Positions 33,726-44,732 of a stretch of DNA of 64,000 bases are shown piece by piece. The stretch comes from Alviniconcha marisindica (taxonomy: Eukaryota; Mollusca; Gastropoda; Provannidae): contig JABMCL010001731.1 in assembly GCA_018857735.1 (NCBI GenBank), forward strand, positions 30,001 through 94,000. Reading direction: 5' to 3'. Below the pieces are notes generated by a model. The model was not told where the DNA came from. It worked only from the letters and a program-made list of their open reading frames with translations, and ran no database searches. The position numbers and the translations under genes are program-made. Each line of letters opens with the position of its first letter. Position 1 is the first letter of the stretch.

Positions 33726-33924
33726 GCTGCTCAATCCCGTTGACATGATTGCTGTTTTCACCCAGGATTGTGAGAATAAAGTCCTCGTATGGTACAGGTG
33801 GCTCCGGAGGTCCACCACCCGTGCAAGTCGCTGCCTTTGGCCGAGTCGCATGTCCTTCCAGCGTTTCTGGACGGCACTGACCGCCCTCCCTTGCCCGCCA
33901 ACAGCATTCACGGATTCAAAATCA

Positions 33925-34036
33925 AAACTTTTGTCGCGACAAGCATACTTTTGTCGCGACAAAATACGTGTTTTGTCGCGACAAACGCGTGTTTGTCGCA
34001 ACAAAAATTATTCTTGTGGCAACTCCCGCCAATGAT
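33925..34036. promoter_or_regulatory. Right transposon end with TTGTCGCGACAA array
   Basis: Copies of TTGTCGCGACAA at about 33930, 33952, 33974 and a variant at 33993 precede the terminal inverted repeat (33990-34036). Confidence 0.7.
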
Positions 34037-34044
34037 AACTCTGT

Positions 34045-35110
34045 CCCTGTTTAACTTACACCAAAGTGTACAATCCCCGACAAGAGTGACTTCGACAACC
34101 TCAACACTTATTGATCATATATATATATATGTGTGAGCAATCCTGACAGACTAATACGTACACATGTACCAATAACCATGAGCGATCATTATCCGGTCTG
34201 TTGCACACTTTCTTGTCAGATTCCAAAGGCAAAGGCTGGGAAACACACCACTGTAACGTATAGGTCTTACAAACATTTTGATGCAGGTTCTTTTCTCTGT
34301 GATTTAAGTAACACTTCATTTGATGCAATATATGGATTTAGTTACCCAGATGAAGCCCTGGCCCATTTCTATAAATTGTTCTTACTGGTCTACGACAAGC
34401 ATTTCCCTAATCGGAGACAGCGTGTAAAACATATGTCGTTGCCTCCCTGGCTCACAGTTGACATTCGAAAGGCTATGAAACAAAGGGACCGATTTAAGAA
34501 GGAGAAAAACTACCCTGAATTTAAACAGCAAAGAAGACATGTGAAATATTTACTTAGGCAGGCTAAAAAGACATATTCTGAGAAAATTGTGTCCAAAATT
34601 ATTACTAACGCTGTTGCTAAAAATGTGTATTTGCTCTCTCGCCTCAGACGTTTTCGTACAGTGAAGCTTGTAATACGTTTTTTCACGCTCACATTATGTT
34701 TAGAATTAATTATGTCTCTAATGTATGGGATGGCTGCAGTGACGTACATATAAAAAACTTAAAGCTGCACACAAACGTGCAAAGTTCTTTGTGCTGCTTC
34801 GCCAATGCTAACTGGACGAGGGCACATTTCATATGGCCCATTACCTTTAAAAGCGCATCTTCAGTGTAACAAAGTGTATCTTAGTGCACAAAGTTATCCA
34901 TAACAAATCACCCCAGTATCTGAGACAGCTTGTCCATAGTTCACGGAACAGCATTCTTATTTTGCCCAAAACAAGAATCTACATTTATAAGATGATTTTT
35001 GCTTATTCTGGATCCTTTTGTTGGAATGCGCTACCTAGAAGTCTTAAAATAGCATGCTCAGTGAGTATCATTCAAATCTAAAGCTCTTCAACATTTTCGT
35101 ACAGAATGTA
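34045..35110 (+). pseudogene. CR1-like LINE ORF2: endonuclease end, linker and C-terminus, RT core missing
   Basis: Directly after the duplicated octamer the frame continues SLFNLHQSVQSPTRVT, then STLIDHIYIYV and ITMSDHYPVCCTLS (catalytic SDH of the endonuclease). A linker with WLTVDIRKAMKQRDRFKKE and YSEKIVSKII precedes where the reverse transcriptase should start. From about 34650 the match is lost; from about 34790 a C-terminal part appears (LVHKVIHNKSPQYLRQL, GSFCWNALPRSLK). The whole palm domain is therefore deleted. Confidence 0.8.
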
Positions 35111-35490
35111 ACATATAAATTTTCAGTCTTGAACCATACAGTATTTAGTTTCCTAATGTCTGATACACCTGGCACTTTATGTGTTTATGCATAAGTGTGT
35201 GCGCACGCCTAAGTGTGTGCGTGCAATTTTGTTTTAAATATTTGGATATATTTTTCGTGGATGGTGAGGTATATTTCTTGTCTTGGTTGTATACCGGCTC
35301 TGTGCTAAGAATACAAAATACTGATTTAAATAATGTTTTATTCCTTTTATCTTACCAATTTCTGTTCATAGTATTAGCGGTATTAGAGGTAGTATATTGT
35401 TATCATCGCAGTGCTATTAGAATATTCATTGCCACATCAATCCCATATATGTATGTGTATGTGTATGTGGGGGTGGGGTGGGGGTGGGGG

Positions 35491-35494
<4 letters not shown>

Positions 35495-35558
<64 letters not shown>
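35495..35558. repeat. (GT)n microsatellite
   Basis: Perfect GT tract after a G-rich GGGGTGGGG stretch. Confidence 0.96.
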
Positions 35559-35563
<5 letters not shown>

Positions 35564-35756
35564 GTGCATACATGTGTATGTATATGTATATATTCCTTCT
35601 ATATCTTGTACTATATTAATTTGTTTTTGTTGTCGTATTTTTGTGTGTGTTTAAAAAAAAAAATCTATTTAGTATCCGTTTCCTTGTTGTTATTGTCGTT
35701 TTCTTAAACTTAATTTTATCCCCCCCTTCCTTTGCTCTCTCTATAAATTACTCATT

Positions 35757-35766
35757 TGTGTGTGTG

Positions 35767-35844
<78 letters not shown>
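35757..35844. repeat. (GT)n microsatellite
   Basis: About 88 bp of GT. Confidence 0.96.
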
Positions 35845-35849
<5 letters not shown>

Positions 35850-36106
35850 TAAATGAGTTTTTGACTTTTTCGCTCCTGTTGTTTTTCACTGCTATTTTTG
35901 TTTTTATTTTCGTTGCAGTCGCTGTCTCGTTTTAAATGTGTCGTTGTTGTTGTTGTTATTATTATTATTATTGATGCTGTATTTGTCTATAGCCTTCTGT
36001 CATAATATTTGACTGTGAATGTCTTGGTTATTAGTAGTATGTGAGTCGGCCTTTGTGCTAATATCTTCACCGTTGAGAAATAAAGTTCAGTCAACCAATC
36101 AATCAA

Positions 36107-36109
<3 letters not shown>

Positions 36110-36181
<72 letters not shown>

Positions 36182-36237
36182 ACACACACACGCACGCGAG
36201 CACGCACACACGCATGCACTCACGCACACCCGCACGC

Positions 36238-36274
<37 letters not shown>

Positions 36275-36297
36275 TCCCCTCCCACACACACACACAA
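36110..36297. repeat. Compound (CT)n(CA)n, CA/CG, poly-C (about 31 C), CA
   Basis: A compound low-complexity block that ends 15 bp before the donor side of the Ig-like exon. The poly-C run lies at about 36240-36271. Confidence 0.95.
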
Positions 36298-36312
36298 GAC
36301 ACGGAGACTTAC

Positions 36313-36693
36313 TGAAATCAAATCGATCGCATGATGGGTCTTTCACCGTTGGTGGTGGGGGACCCGACAGACAAGTGATGACGCAGTCAAAGCTACCGTT
36401 GATGTGGACAGAACTGTCGCCTGTGAAGTTGAGTTGGTAACGTTTCAGGTCAGACGTATGTGACACGCATCTACAGCCGTCTGCGTTGAACATTTTATCA
36501 CATGTGTTGAAGTTAGAGCCACACGTTGGCACAGGGCTCTGCCCAGGCAGAGTGATCTGAAAGACAATAGTTGCTCCAACGCCTGTACAGCTGGCTTCAG
36601 TGAGGGCTGTGGTGTTGACAGTGCAGTTTATTAGGTTTTCCCCGTTACGAAAGACAGCGGGACACTCCAAAACGCGAGCATCTTGACAGGCAC
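36313..36693 (-). CDS. Ig-like extracellular domain exon
   Basis: A 381-nt exon bounded on the minus strand by TTTCCAG (ending 36694) and GTAAGT (starting 36312), in phase 1-1, the usual phase for shuffled extracellular domains. The domain starts ACQDARVLECPAVF, has ENLINCTVNTTAL (likely B-strand Cys), ATIVFQITLPG, a cluster CGSNFNTCDKMFNADGCRC, and ends YQLNFTGDSSVHINGSFDCV (likely F-strand Cys), then PPPPTVKDP. Four NxS/T glycosylation sites are visible. It resembles the plus-strand exon at 48133-48471 in length, phase and Cys placement. Exact family unknown; an invertebrate Ig-superfamily surface or immune-type receptor is my best reading. The likely downstream partners are the stalk mini-exons and the terminal exon at 1559-2010. 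Confidence 0.72.
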
Positions 36694-38035
36694 CTGGAAA
36701 TAGAAACAAACCCATTGCTGACCAAGTTCAGTTAAAATCAGCTTTTGTTCCTCCCTTTTTTCCCCCTTCTTTTCTTCTTCTTCGTCTTCTTCTTTTCCCT
36801 CGTCTTTAAAACAAAACCAAGGTGGTATTTACGCGCTCGGAAAAGCTTACAAGCTAACCACCCCGTTTTTGAGAAGGTTCCCCAATGTCGAATTTGACAC
36901 GGGTTCCAATGTTCTGACCCCGAACTGAATACAGTACCAAGAAACAGACCGACTGTTGCGGCACCTTTTGACACTCCGACACGTTTTTTCCACTCGGGTG
37001 ACAAAACATTTAGCGATGTCTACACGATTTTTCACTCACACTCACGAGAGGGACAAATGACAAATCGTGCAGCCGTTGTACTTTTTTTCCTTCTTCTTCT
37101 TTTCCCCCTTTATATAATGTGTAAGTTTTGTTTTTGTTATGGAACTAGCTTATCAGTACATGTAATATTGTGTGCGCGCGCGCGCGCGTGTTTGTTTCTC
37201 AGGGTCAAGCAGATGAATAATGCGGACACAAAAATGTAGGCACTCTGTGCTGAGAACCCAATGTTATCAACCCTTTCTCTCTCTGGTGGGTTTTGTGTAC
37301 ATTTTATTTACTGGCAAATCTGGCGACAGTTACCGGAGACGGTTCAGGTCTCTGTTGTTGTGTCTCTTGTTGTGTATGTGACGTCTGTCGAACACTATTG
37401 CTTTTCTTTGTTGGTTTTGCTCAGATATAACTGTGCTGGTTGACTGGGCGTAAAAAGGTTACTTACTCCTTTGTTTGTCTTTTTATAGCCTTGCATGTTT
37501 GGTCTACTGTCGTGAACTCTATCGGTCTAATTTTACCTTCACAGTTCAGTCAAGTTAAAAAAGAAAAGAAAAAAGAAAAAAAGAAAAAACAATCCTCTCT
37601 CCACTCTCCTGCGGTGGACATGGAATAATGTTCTGTCTGTGCCGGGTACTGCAAACGCAACATTGCGGTCCCCTCTGCTTAGAACCCAGCGCGACCAAAG
37701 GTCTTCTCTTTTAGAGATGATAAGTACCTTCGGTGGATTCTTTTGTACCTTGTATTTATTCGCATGCCAGGTGGCCAGGAGTTACCATAGGCGATTCAGG
37801 TCTCTGGTGTTGTATTCCTTGTTATGCATGTGACGTCCGTCGAGCACCATTAATTTTCGTTTTGTATGTTGGGTCTAATTTTTACAGCCTGGCATACTTC
37901 GTATACAGCCACGAATTCTACCGAGCGCAGTGAGTCTGCTCGAAAGCGGAGAATAGCGCTATATAAAAGCGATCAATAATAATAACTTAAATGTTACCGT
38001 CCTTTGTTCATTCAACTTCATTTTGTTCCTAAGTC
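36694..38035. other. Upstream intron/flank with repeat fragments
   Basis: Poly-pyrimidine tracts (36748-36800). Two diverged copies of one repeat lie at 37290-37425 and 37738-37862 (shared TTCAGGTCTCTG and TGTGACGTC contexts). A GTTGACTGGGCGTAAAA tail is at 37437-37455 and an AAGCG...TATAAAAGC tail at 37940-37985. No gene is recognised. Confidence 0.45.
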
Positions 38036-38660
38036 TCTTTCCGGATCTAACAATAAACACAAACCAGTATCTGCTTCTGAGGTTATTGACGACTGGAGCA
38101 TGGACGTAGGGACCCGTTAGCAAATCGGGATTAGGGGCTATTCACCTTTAACGTTATTTGTGCATTCTTGCTCCCGTGTATGAGGGGCAAATGGCCCCCA
38201 TAATTTCTTTCTTCTCCTAAGTCTCTTTTTCTATCTAAAAATAAATACAAGCCAATATCTATCTGAGGTTATTGACGACTGGGGCATGGACTGATGGAAT
38301 CTTGAGCAAATCGGGATTAGGGGTATGATGAGCAAATATCCCGCCTAATTGTGTTTGTGTTCTAAATGATGAAGACACTGAAAACCTCGGCATGCGTGAA
38401 ACGCAGATAGGCCTTTTTTGGGACCGGCCTAAACGCGTTTAAAGTTGTAGGCTCTTTTTTTTTGTACGTTTAAGCTGCCTAAACGGTGTATATAATGGTG
38501 GCTCAGATGCTGCCGTTACAGACAAAGGTTACTACTGAGGAGAAAACGGACTTGTACGGATCGATGCTGTCCCACATACCACTGATGACCACAATTTGGA
38601 TCCGCGCATCGAGACACATAATCAACACAGATGCCGAAGAGGAGACAGAAAACTCGTACC
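38036..38660. repeat. Dispersed repeat shared with 8551-8925
   Basis: Two tandem-like copies of a GGTTATTGACGACTGG...ATCGGGATTAGGGG block (38036-38165 and 38222-38335) are followed by a block (38568-38660) that lies before, not after, its partner at the 8.5-8.9 kb locus. Confidence 0.6.
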
Positions 38661-38753
38661 AACTCATAAAACTTAAGTAGCTTCCGTTCATTACCATGGT
38701 GCCAGTTTGAACAAAGAAAAGAATGTTATTCAAGAATTTTGTTTGTTTGTTTT

Positions 38754-38756
<3 letters not shown>

Positions 38757-38841
<85 letters not shown>
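38757..38841. repeat. (CT)n microsatellite
   Basis: About 85 bp of CT directly before a LINE 3'-tail repeat. Confidence 0.97.
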
Positions 38842-38842
<1 letters not shown>

Positions 38843-38844
<2 letters not shown>

Positions 38845-39410
38845 CATCTGGCGCTGTAAACACGCTATGTTTCGTGTGGAAATTCTCATGTATCAAATTT
38901 CACTCACTCATTCATGCCTATATGTATACAGATGATGCCTGTAATTTTATATTTACTCATCAGTCGCTTCGCAAGGACTAGTTGTTAGACGGGTTTTTGA
39001 CTGAACCTAAACTACAATCCTTGTAAAATAAAGTTTTAGAGTTCGAGTTCGAGTTCTCTGTCTCTCTCAGACACACAGAGAGACTGAGGTTTTCGAGTAA
39101 TTGCCATTGCAATGACTAGTCATTTGAGACCTATTTTATACACCCATAAAACTCCGCCCAGTCCTTTCGATCGCTTGTGAGAGTGCCCCTCCTCCCTCCC
39201 AGATGTGCTCATCTGGCGCTGTGAACACGCTATGTTTTGTGTGGAAATTCTCATGTATAACGTTTCTCTCACTCATTCATGCCTGTATGTATATAAATAA
39301 TGCCTGTAATTTGATATCTACTCATCAGTAACTTAGCAAGGACTAGTTGTTAGGTGTTTGACTGAACCTAAACTACAATCCTTGTAAAATAAGGTTTTCG
39401 AGTTCTCTGT
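38843..39410 (+). repeat. Two tandem LINE 3'-tail units
   Basis: Units at 38843-39060 and 39205-39410 share CATCTGGCGCTGT, ACGCTATGTTT, GTGGAAATTCTCATGTAT and CTACAATCCTTGTAAAATAA, ending in GTTCGAGTTCTCTGTCTC. The polyadenylation-like AATAAAG and the CT-repeat end suggest a LINE or SINE 3' terminus. Reverse-orientation copies are at 44425-44700 and 62927-63890. Confidence 0.75.
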
Positions 39411-39439
39411 CTGTCTGTCTGTCTCTTTCTCCGTTTGTC

Positions 39440-39940
39440 TAGAAGCAAAAGAATATAACGAGGAGATTTTAACAGAAATCTTCTAAAGCCATATATCAAA
39501 TGGAATCAGCTGTATGAAAACTTTAACTTACATCAACTAATAGGTAAACCAACTCGAATTACTACCGATTCTGAAACCCTAATAGATCATATTTACGTCA
39601 CTACCAAACAAAATATTGATGAAATAACCAAACGTGTTTCTCAACAGCTATACCAAGTCTTAAAAATTAAACATTTTCTAAATGCTCACGCTAGAAAACT
39701 GTTTTTTTCATGCACATATCCAACCATTCGACGCTTCGACACTCTAGGACTCTGCTGGTGCAAACACATTAAAAACTCTTGTAAGTTTCCACAACCGAGC
39801 CCTTAAATTAACCCTTCTAAAATCCACATCTTTGACAGCTCATGACTATAAAGTTTCAGATTTCTTCCGCTAAAATTAAAACTAGAATTTAATAAAGGCA
39901 TTGTTATGCATAAACTAGTATCACTCTTCCAAATGCAAGG
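39440..39940 (+). mobile_element. CR1/L2-like LINE fragment, endonuclease joined to C-terminus
   Basis: First a piece of endonuclease (IKWNQLYENFNLHQLIGKPT, then LIDHIYVTTKQN), then, with the RT core missing, C-terminal blocks (FLNAHARKLFFSCTYPTI, FDTLGLCWCKHIKNS, and FNKGIVMHKLVSL). Stops and frame changes are present. The same kind of internal loss is seen at 34045-35110. Confidence 0.7.
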
Positions 39941-39977
39941 TTCAGAAGGTCACAGCATAGGCACATGCCTCAATCAG

Positions 39978-39979
<2 letters not shown>

Positions 39980-40066
<87 letters not shown>

Positions 40067-40073
40067 CACAATG

Positions 40074-40120
<47 letters not shown>

Positions 40121-40121
40121 A

Positions 40122-40160
<39 letters not shown>

Positions 40161-40173
40161 GCGCGCGCAGGCA

Positions 40174-40255
<82 letters not shown>
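39980..40255. repeat. (CA)n with an internal (ACGC)n block
   Basis: CA tracts at 39980-40065, 40073-40120 and 40176-40255, separated by an ACGC/CGCG block (40121-40170). Confidence 0.96.
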
Positions 40256-40258
<3 letters not shown>

Positions 40259-40560
40259 ACTCCCACTCAGAAACACGCACGCATACACAAACACATCCAT
40301 GCACACGAATAAATGCACAAACACACGCTGATATGAATTATATGCATGCACACAATTATGTGCGTGTGCACGTATGAACATGTTTGTACGCGTGCACACC
40401 GGAATGTACGCACACAGGCTCGCGCACATGCATGCACCCACACAAACACACCACACACAAAACACACACACGAACACCACCTAAAGTGCCAGAATAATCA
40501 TCAATATGATTGTGGGCATCCAAGGAAAGAAGAAGAAAATGTGCTTACGCACAAAACGAT

Positions 40561-40561
<1 letters not shown>

Positions 40562-40596
<35 letters not shown>
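40562..40596. repeat. (CA)n microsatellite
   Basis: A short perfect CA tract. Confidence 0.95.
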
Positions 40597-41752
<1,156 letters not shown>

Positions 41753-41799
41753 CACAACGAGGAAAGGAAAAGACAGGTTATAGTGTTGCTGGCGAAGGA

Positions 41800-41929
41800 G
41801 TGACAAAACGTGCAGCGAGTGGACCTTTCGGCACGTTTTGTCACCACGTAGTGACAAAACGTGCCAGAGTGACAAAACGTGCAGGCAGTGCATCAAATTT
41901 GACACACGTGCCGTAGTGACAAAACGTGC
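41800..41929. repeat. Cluster of GTGACAAAACGTGC motifs
   Basis: Exact copies of the 14-mer lie at 41800-41813, 41851-41864, 41869-41882 and 41916-41929, with one exact inverse at 41831-41844 and a decayed copy at about 41899-41912. Copies 1 and the inverse face each other as a hairpin. Confidence 0.85.
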
Positions 41930-41939
41930 CACAACACAC

Positions 41940-43428
41940 TCTCTATCTACGCGCAGCTGTCCACGGACGCTGTCAGCGCTAGCGCCCTCGGAAAGGTTTG
42001 GGTTCTAGTAAGACTGTGGAAACAACATAGCGTCCAAGTACGCATGTGAACACGAGGCACGTCAGCCCCGGGTATGAACAGAGTTCCATCTGGATTCAGA
42101 CGATTTTGGTTTTATTTGTGCTTGCGTAAGCAACGTGGGTGGTTACAATAGAAACGCCTGATATAATTTGAGTTGTCTGTTGCTAGCTTACTTCCATTTG
42201 AAGACCAACGAAAAACTGTTCATTAGCTGACAGTGTTTGAGACCTATGGCGTAATCAGTTATGGCAGTGATTGGAGGAAGGATGTCATAATTAAACCAGT
42301 GCTTGGAGTTTGCTTTCGATCACGAGTCCGGTGCTCTACCATTTAGCTGTCCCCGCTCCCCAGCATAATACAAGAAATACAGTAGTACTCCACTGCAGAA
42401 ACAGATACAGGAATCAATCGAATAAATCTCCAAAAGGCACAACGCACCGGTGTCAAAAACAGCAGCAAACCTCTTTTTATTTTCTTCTTCTTCAGTTTTT
42501 GCTTTTCTAAAGACATCGTTCAATGCTCAATCATGGTCAGACAAACCTCATTCTGCCACTCCACTGGCCTTAGGTCTTCAATAATGCTTTCACACATGCA
42601 TCATCCACGGGTCATGTCTGGATTTTTTTTCGACAGAACAATAGTTCATTTACTGTTAAGAAAGTAGTCAATCACTCTCTCGTCACCCTGGCTTCACTGG
42701 TCAATGTCAATGTTTTATTTTCTGTCTGTTCACATCAAGGTGATATTAGACCTCATTAGGCTTCCCTGTTCCTTTTGAAAAGAAGTCCATATTTTCAGTT
42801 CCCATTCAACATTGACAGTAAGCGACCACAAAACAGCACTAACTTTGTTCTACTCAAACAGCGGTGTCGTGAGCACTAGCGGCGGGGAAGTCATCAAAAC
42901 TAAACCGCCTGTGTCATTCTGTGGCTACTTTTGAGCGTGTGCGCATGCGTGGGTTTGTTCTTATGGAAGTGCAAAACTCAACCCTATTCACCTCGTAAAC
43001 GTCAATGCACGACCGGTCAGGTTATGTAGGCCCAATAACAGCAGCAACAACAACAACATAAGAATATACTCCTAAGACATACTAGTATCATCGACCCTAG
43101 ACTGATTTATTAATACCGATTACCAAAACAAACATAGAAACAGTTGAAGAGACACAGCAATAATAACAACAAAGGTATATAAATGCCTATTATACCAATA
43201 GGCCTACCATATAGCAGCCTACTGACAAACTATCGTCTCTTCGCTGCTCCACAAGAGTCATACAGAACAAAGTCTATCTGATTATTTTTTTGACGTTTCT
43301 GGGGGGAAATGTCAGGAGAATAGGCCCAGTCGTAGAAAGGTGACAAGACAGATTTTAGAAGGACAAGAGTGGGATCAAAAATGACAGCCCTGAGATTCAG
43401 GCCAGGGGTGGAACAGCTGATATCCCCG

Positions 43429-43433
<5 letters not shown>
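41940..43433. other. non-coding with a possible tRNA-related segment
   Basis: No supported gene. The minus strand at 42290-42355 reads ACAGCTAAATGGTAGAGCAC then GGACTCGTGATC, like the 5' half of a tRNA, but the B-box is degenerate; a SINE relic is possible. Confidence 0.35.

Positions 43434-43517
<84 letters not shown>
43434..43517. repeat. (GA)n microsatellite
   Basis: About 84 bp of GA with one GGA interruption. Confidence 0.97.
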
Positions 43518-43519
<2 letters not shown>

Positions 43520-43917
43520 GAGGTTTTGACAAAGTGGGCTTCCTGTACACACGCCGTGATAGAGGGGCTTTGGTAAAACTCCGATACCGGAGAGTAGGGG
43601 ATGTGTAACTGTTCAGACATAACACAAGCCAACGTACACATCGACAGGTCCGGAGAAATACTCCATGGCATAGCTTTCTCAGTACCTATGCAATGCTAAC
43701 TCTTCAAAAAGTGAACGACCTAAAAATAAGGTGACATGTTTTCTGGAACGGCGTTACAATTTGTGGTGTACGTTTATTTGTCTTCTTTCTCACACCATGC
43801 AGCCGGTGAGTTTTGACAGTTTGTTTCATCAACAGTCACTAGCATGAGGCAGTCTTGTTTTTGTTGTTGTTGCAAAATCTTTTAATGATGATCTTACTAG
43901 TATTATATAACTAACTC
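43518..43917. other. non-coding, nothing recognised
   Basis: Unique-looking DNA between two microsatellites. Confidence 0.4.
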
Positions 43918-44045
<128 letters not shown>

Positions 44046-44165
44046 CGTAGTATTTATTTGTTATGTTTTAGACTAACTTCCAATTTTATTACGCGCGTGT
44101 GTGTTTATGTATTTCGTTGAGGGCGTGGGGTTGGTTGGAAGTAAAGGGGAGTGAGTGAGAATAGT

Positions 44166-44418
<253 letters not shown>

Positions 44419-44424
44419 AAACTC

Positions 44425-44700
44425 AAACTCAGACTCGAAATTTTATTTTAAAAGGATTGTAGTTTAAGTTTAGTCAAAAACCTGTCTAACACCTAGTCAT
44501 TGCTAAGCTACTGATGAGTAAATATAAAATTACAGACATCATTTATATACATGTAGGCTTGACTGAGTGAGTGAAACGTTATACATGAGAATGCCCACAC
44601 AAAACATAGCGTGTTCACAGCGCCAGATGAACACTTCATTCAGCTATACATTATGAGCATACAACCAGCAACTAAGGCAGTAGAACATCTGATCAGTTCA
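44425..44700 (-). repeat. LINE 3'-tail unit, minus orientation
   Basis: Reverse complement of the units at 38843-39410: TTTATTTTAAAAGGATTGTA, ACTGATGAGTAAATA, GTGAGTGAAACGTTATACAT, CATAGCGTGTTCACAGCGCC. Its 3' end abuts the (GACA)n tract. Confidence 0.75.
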
Positions 44701-44732
44701 TATAACTGGTACTGGAAAAGAAAACAGAAGCT

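Larger units (their letters stand above)
28511..33905 (-). pseudogene. Myb/SANT-like accessory protein of the Harbinger element (decayed, multi-exon)
   Basis: PIF/Harbinger elements need a second Myb-like protein that brings the transposase to DNA. On the minus strand the first visible exon (33905-33726) shows VNAVGGQGRAVSAVQKRW and KDMRLGQRQ, the last SANT helix. After a frameshift follows TGGGPPEPPVPYEDFILTIL and a GTAAGT donor at 33725. Small candidate exons lie near 33410-33275 and 30083-30015. The last exon (28981-28511) has a Ser/Lys-rich linker, a frameshift and a stop, then a coiled-coil (LELIQLKKKNLELETQ, LMQLEKKELVLRIKK) up to a TAG at 28511-28513. The order SANT, GGGPP linker, coiled-coil is usual for this protein. 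The first SANT helices are not visible in the ~100 bp before the terminus. Middle exons are uncertain. Confidence 0.6.
25681..34036. mobile_element. 8.36-kb PIF/Harbinger-type transposon with 8-bp target duplication
   Basis: Inverted ends start ATCATTGGCGGGAG at both termini and stay alike for about 47 bp with some five mismatches. The flanks are AACTCTGT at 25673-25680 and 34037-34044; removing the element and one octamer restores the reading frame of the disrupted endonuclease. Next to the left end lies a HARBI1-like transposase (plus), next to the right end a Myb/SANT-like protein (minus): the convergent two-gene layout known for PIF/Harbinger. Both termini carry arrays of the palindrome TTGTCGCGACAA. 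Known Harbinger elements duplicate 3 bp, so the 8-bp duplication is unexpected. Interior DNA is swollen by nested LINEs and a TA repeat. Confidence 0.8.
15880..35110 (+). mobile_element. Old CR1-like LINE split by two large insertions
   Basis: The pieces occur in the order expected for one LINE: esterase ORF1 (15880-17894), endonuclease N-terminus (18795-19191), endonuclease middle (25571-25680), endonuclease end plus linker (34045-34650) and ORF2 C-terminus (about 34790-35090). The gaps are filled by an I-group LINE (19192-25557) and a Harbinger-type transposon (25681-34036), each with its own target duplication. At each junction the endonuclease reading continues when the insertion and one duplicate are ignored. 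ORF1 with an esterase-like domain is known for CR1-like LINEs. The reverse transcriptase core is absent, so the copy was also internally deleted. Confidence 0.75.
35111..36109. other. AT/GT-rich non-coding with microsatellites
   Basis: Holds the GT tracts listed separately, (GTT)n/(ATT)n at 35945-35970 and a possible LINE tail with AATAAA at about 36079. No gene is seen. Confidence 0.45.

Noticed and set aside
33681..34004. Start of the Myb-like protein in the palindrome array (frame beginning near 34004)
   Set aside because: The N-terminal residues there derive from the repeated TTGTCGCGACAA units and look non-coding; the exon probably begins nearer 33905.
25679..34038. 2-bp TA duplication for the Harbinger-type element (ends TCATTGG)
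   Set aside because: Possible by alignment, but the joined LINE endonuclease frame is only restored if one whole AACTCTGT octamer is removed. Kept as the main alternative.
41800..41929. CRISPR array
   Set aside because: 14-bp motifs, irregular spacing, mixed orientation and a eukaryotic context.
42290..42355. Functional tRNA on the minus strand
   Set aside because: Good 5' half but no proper T-arm or acceptor stem.
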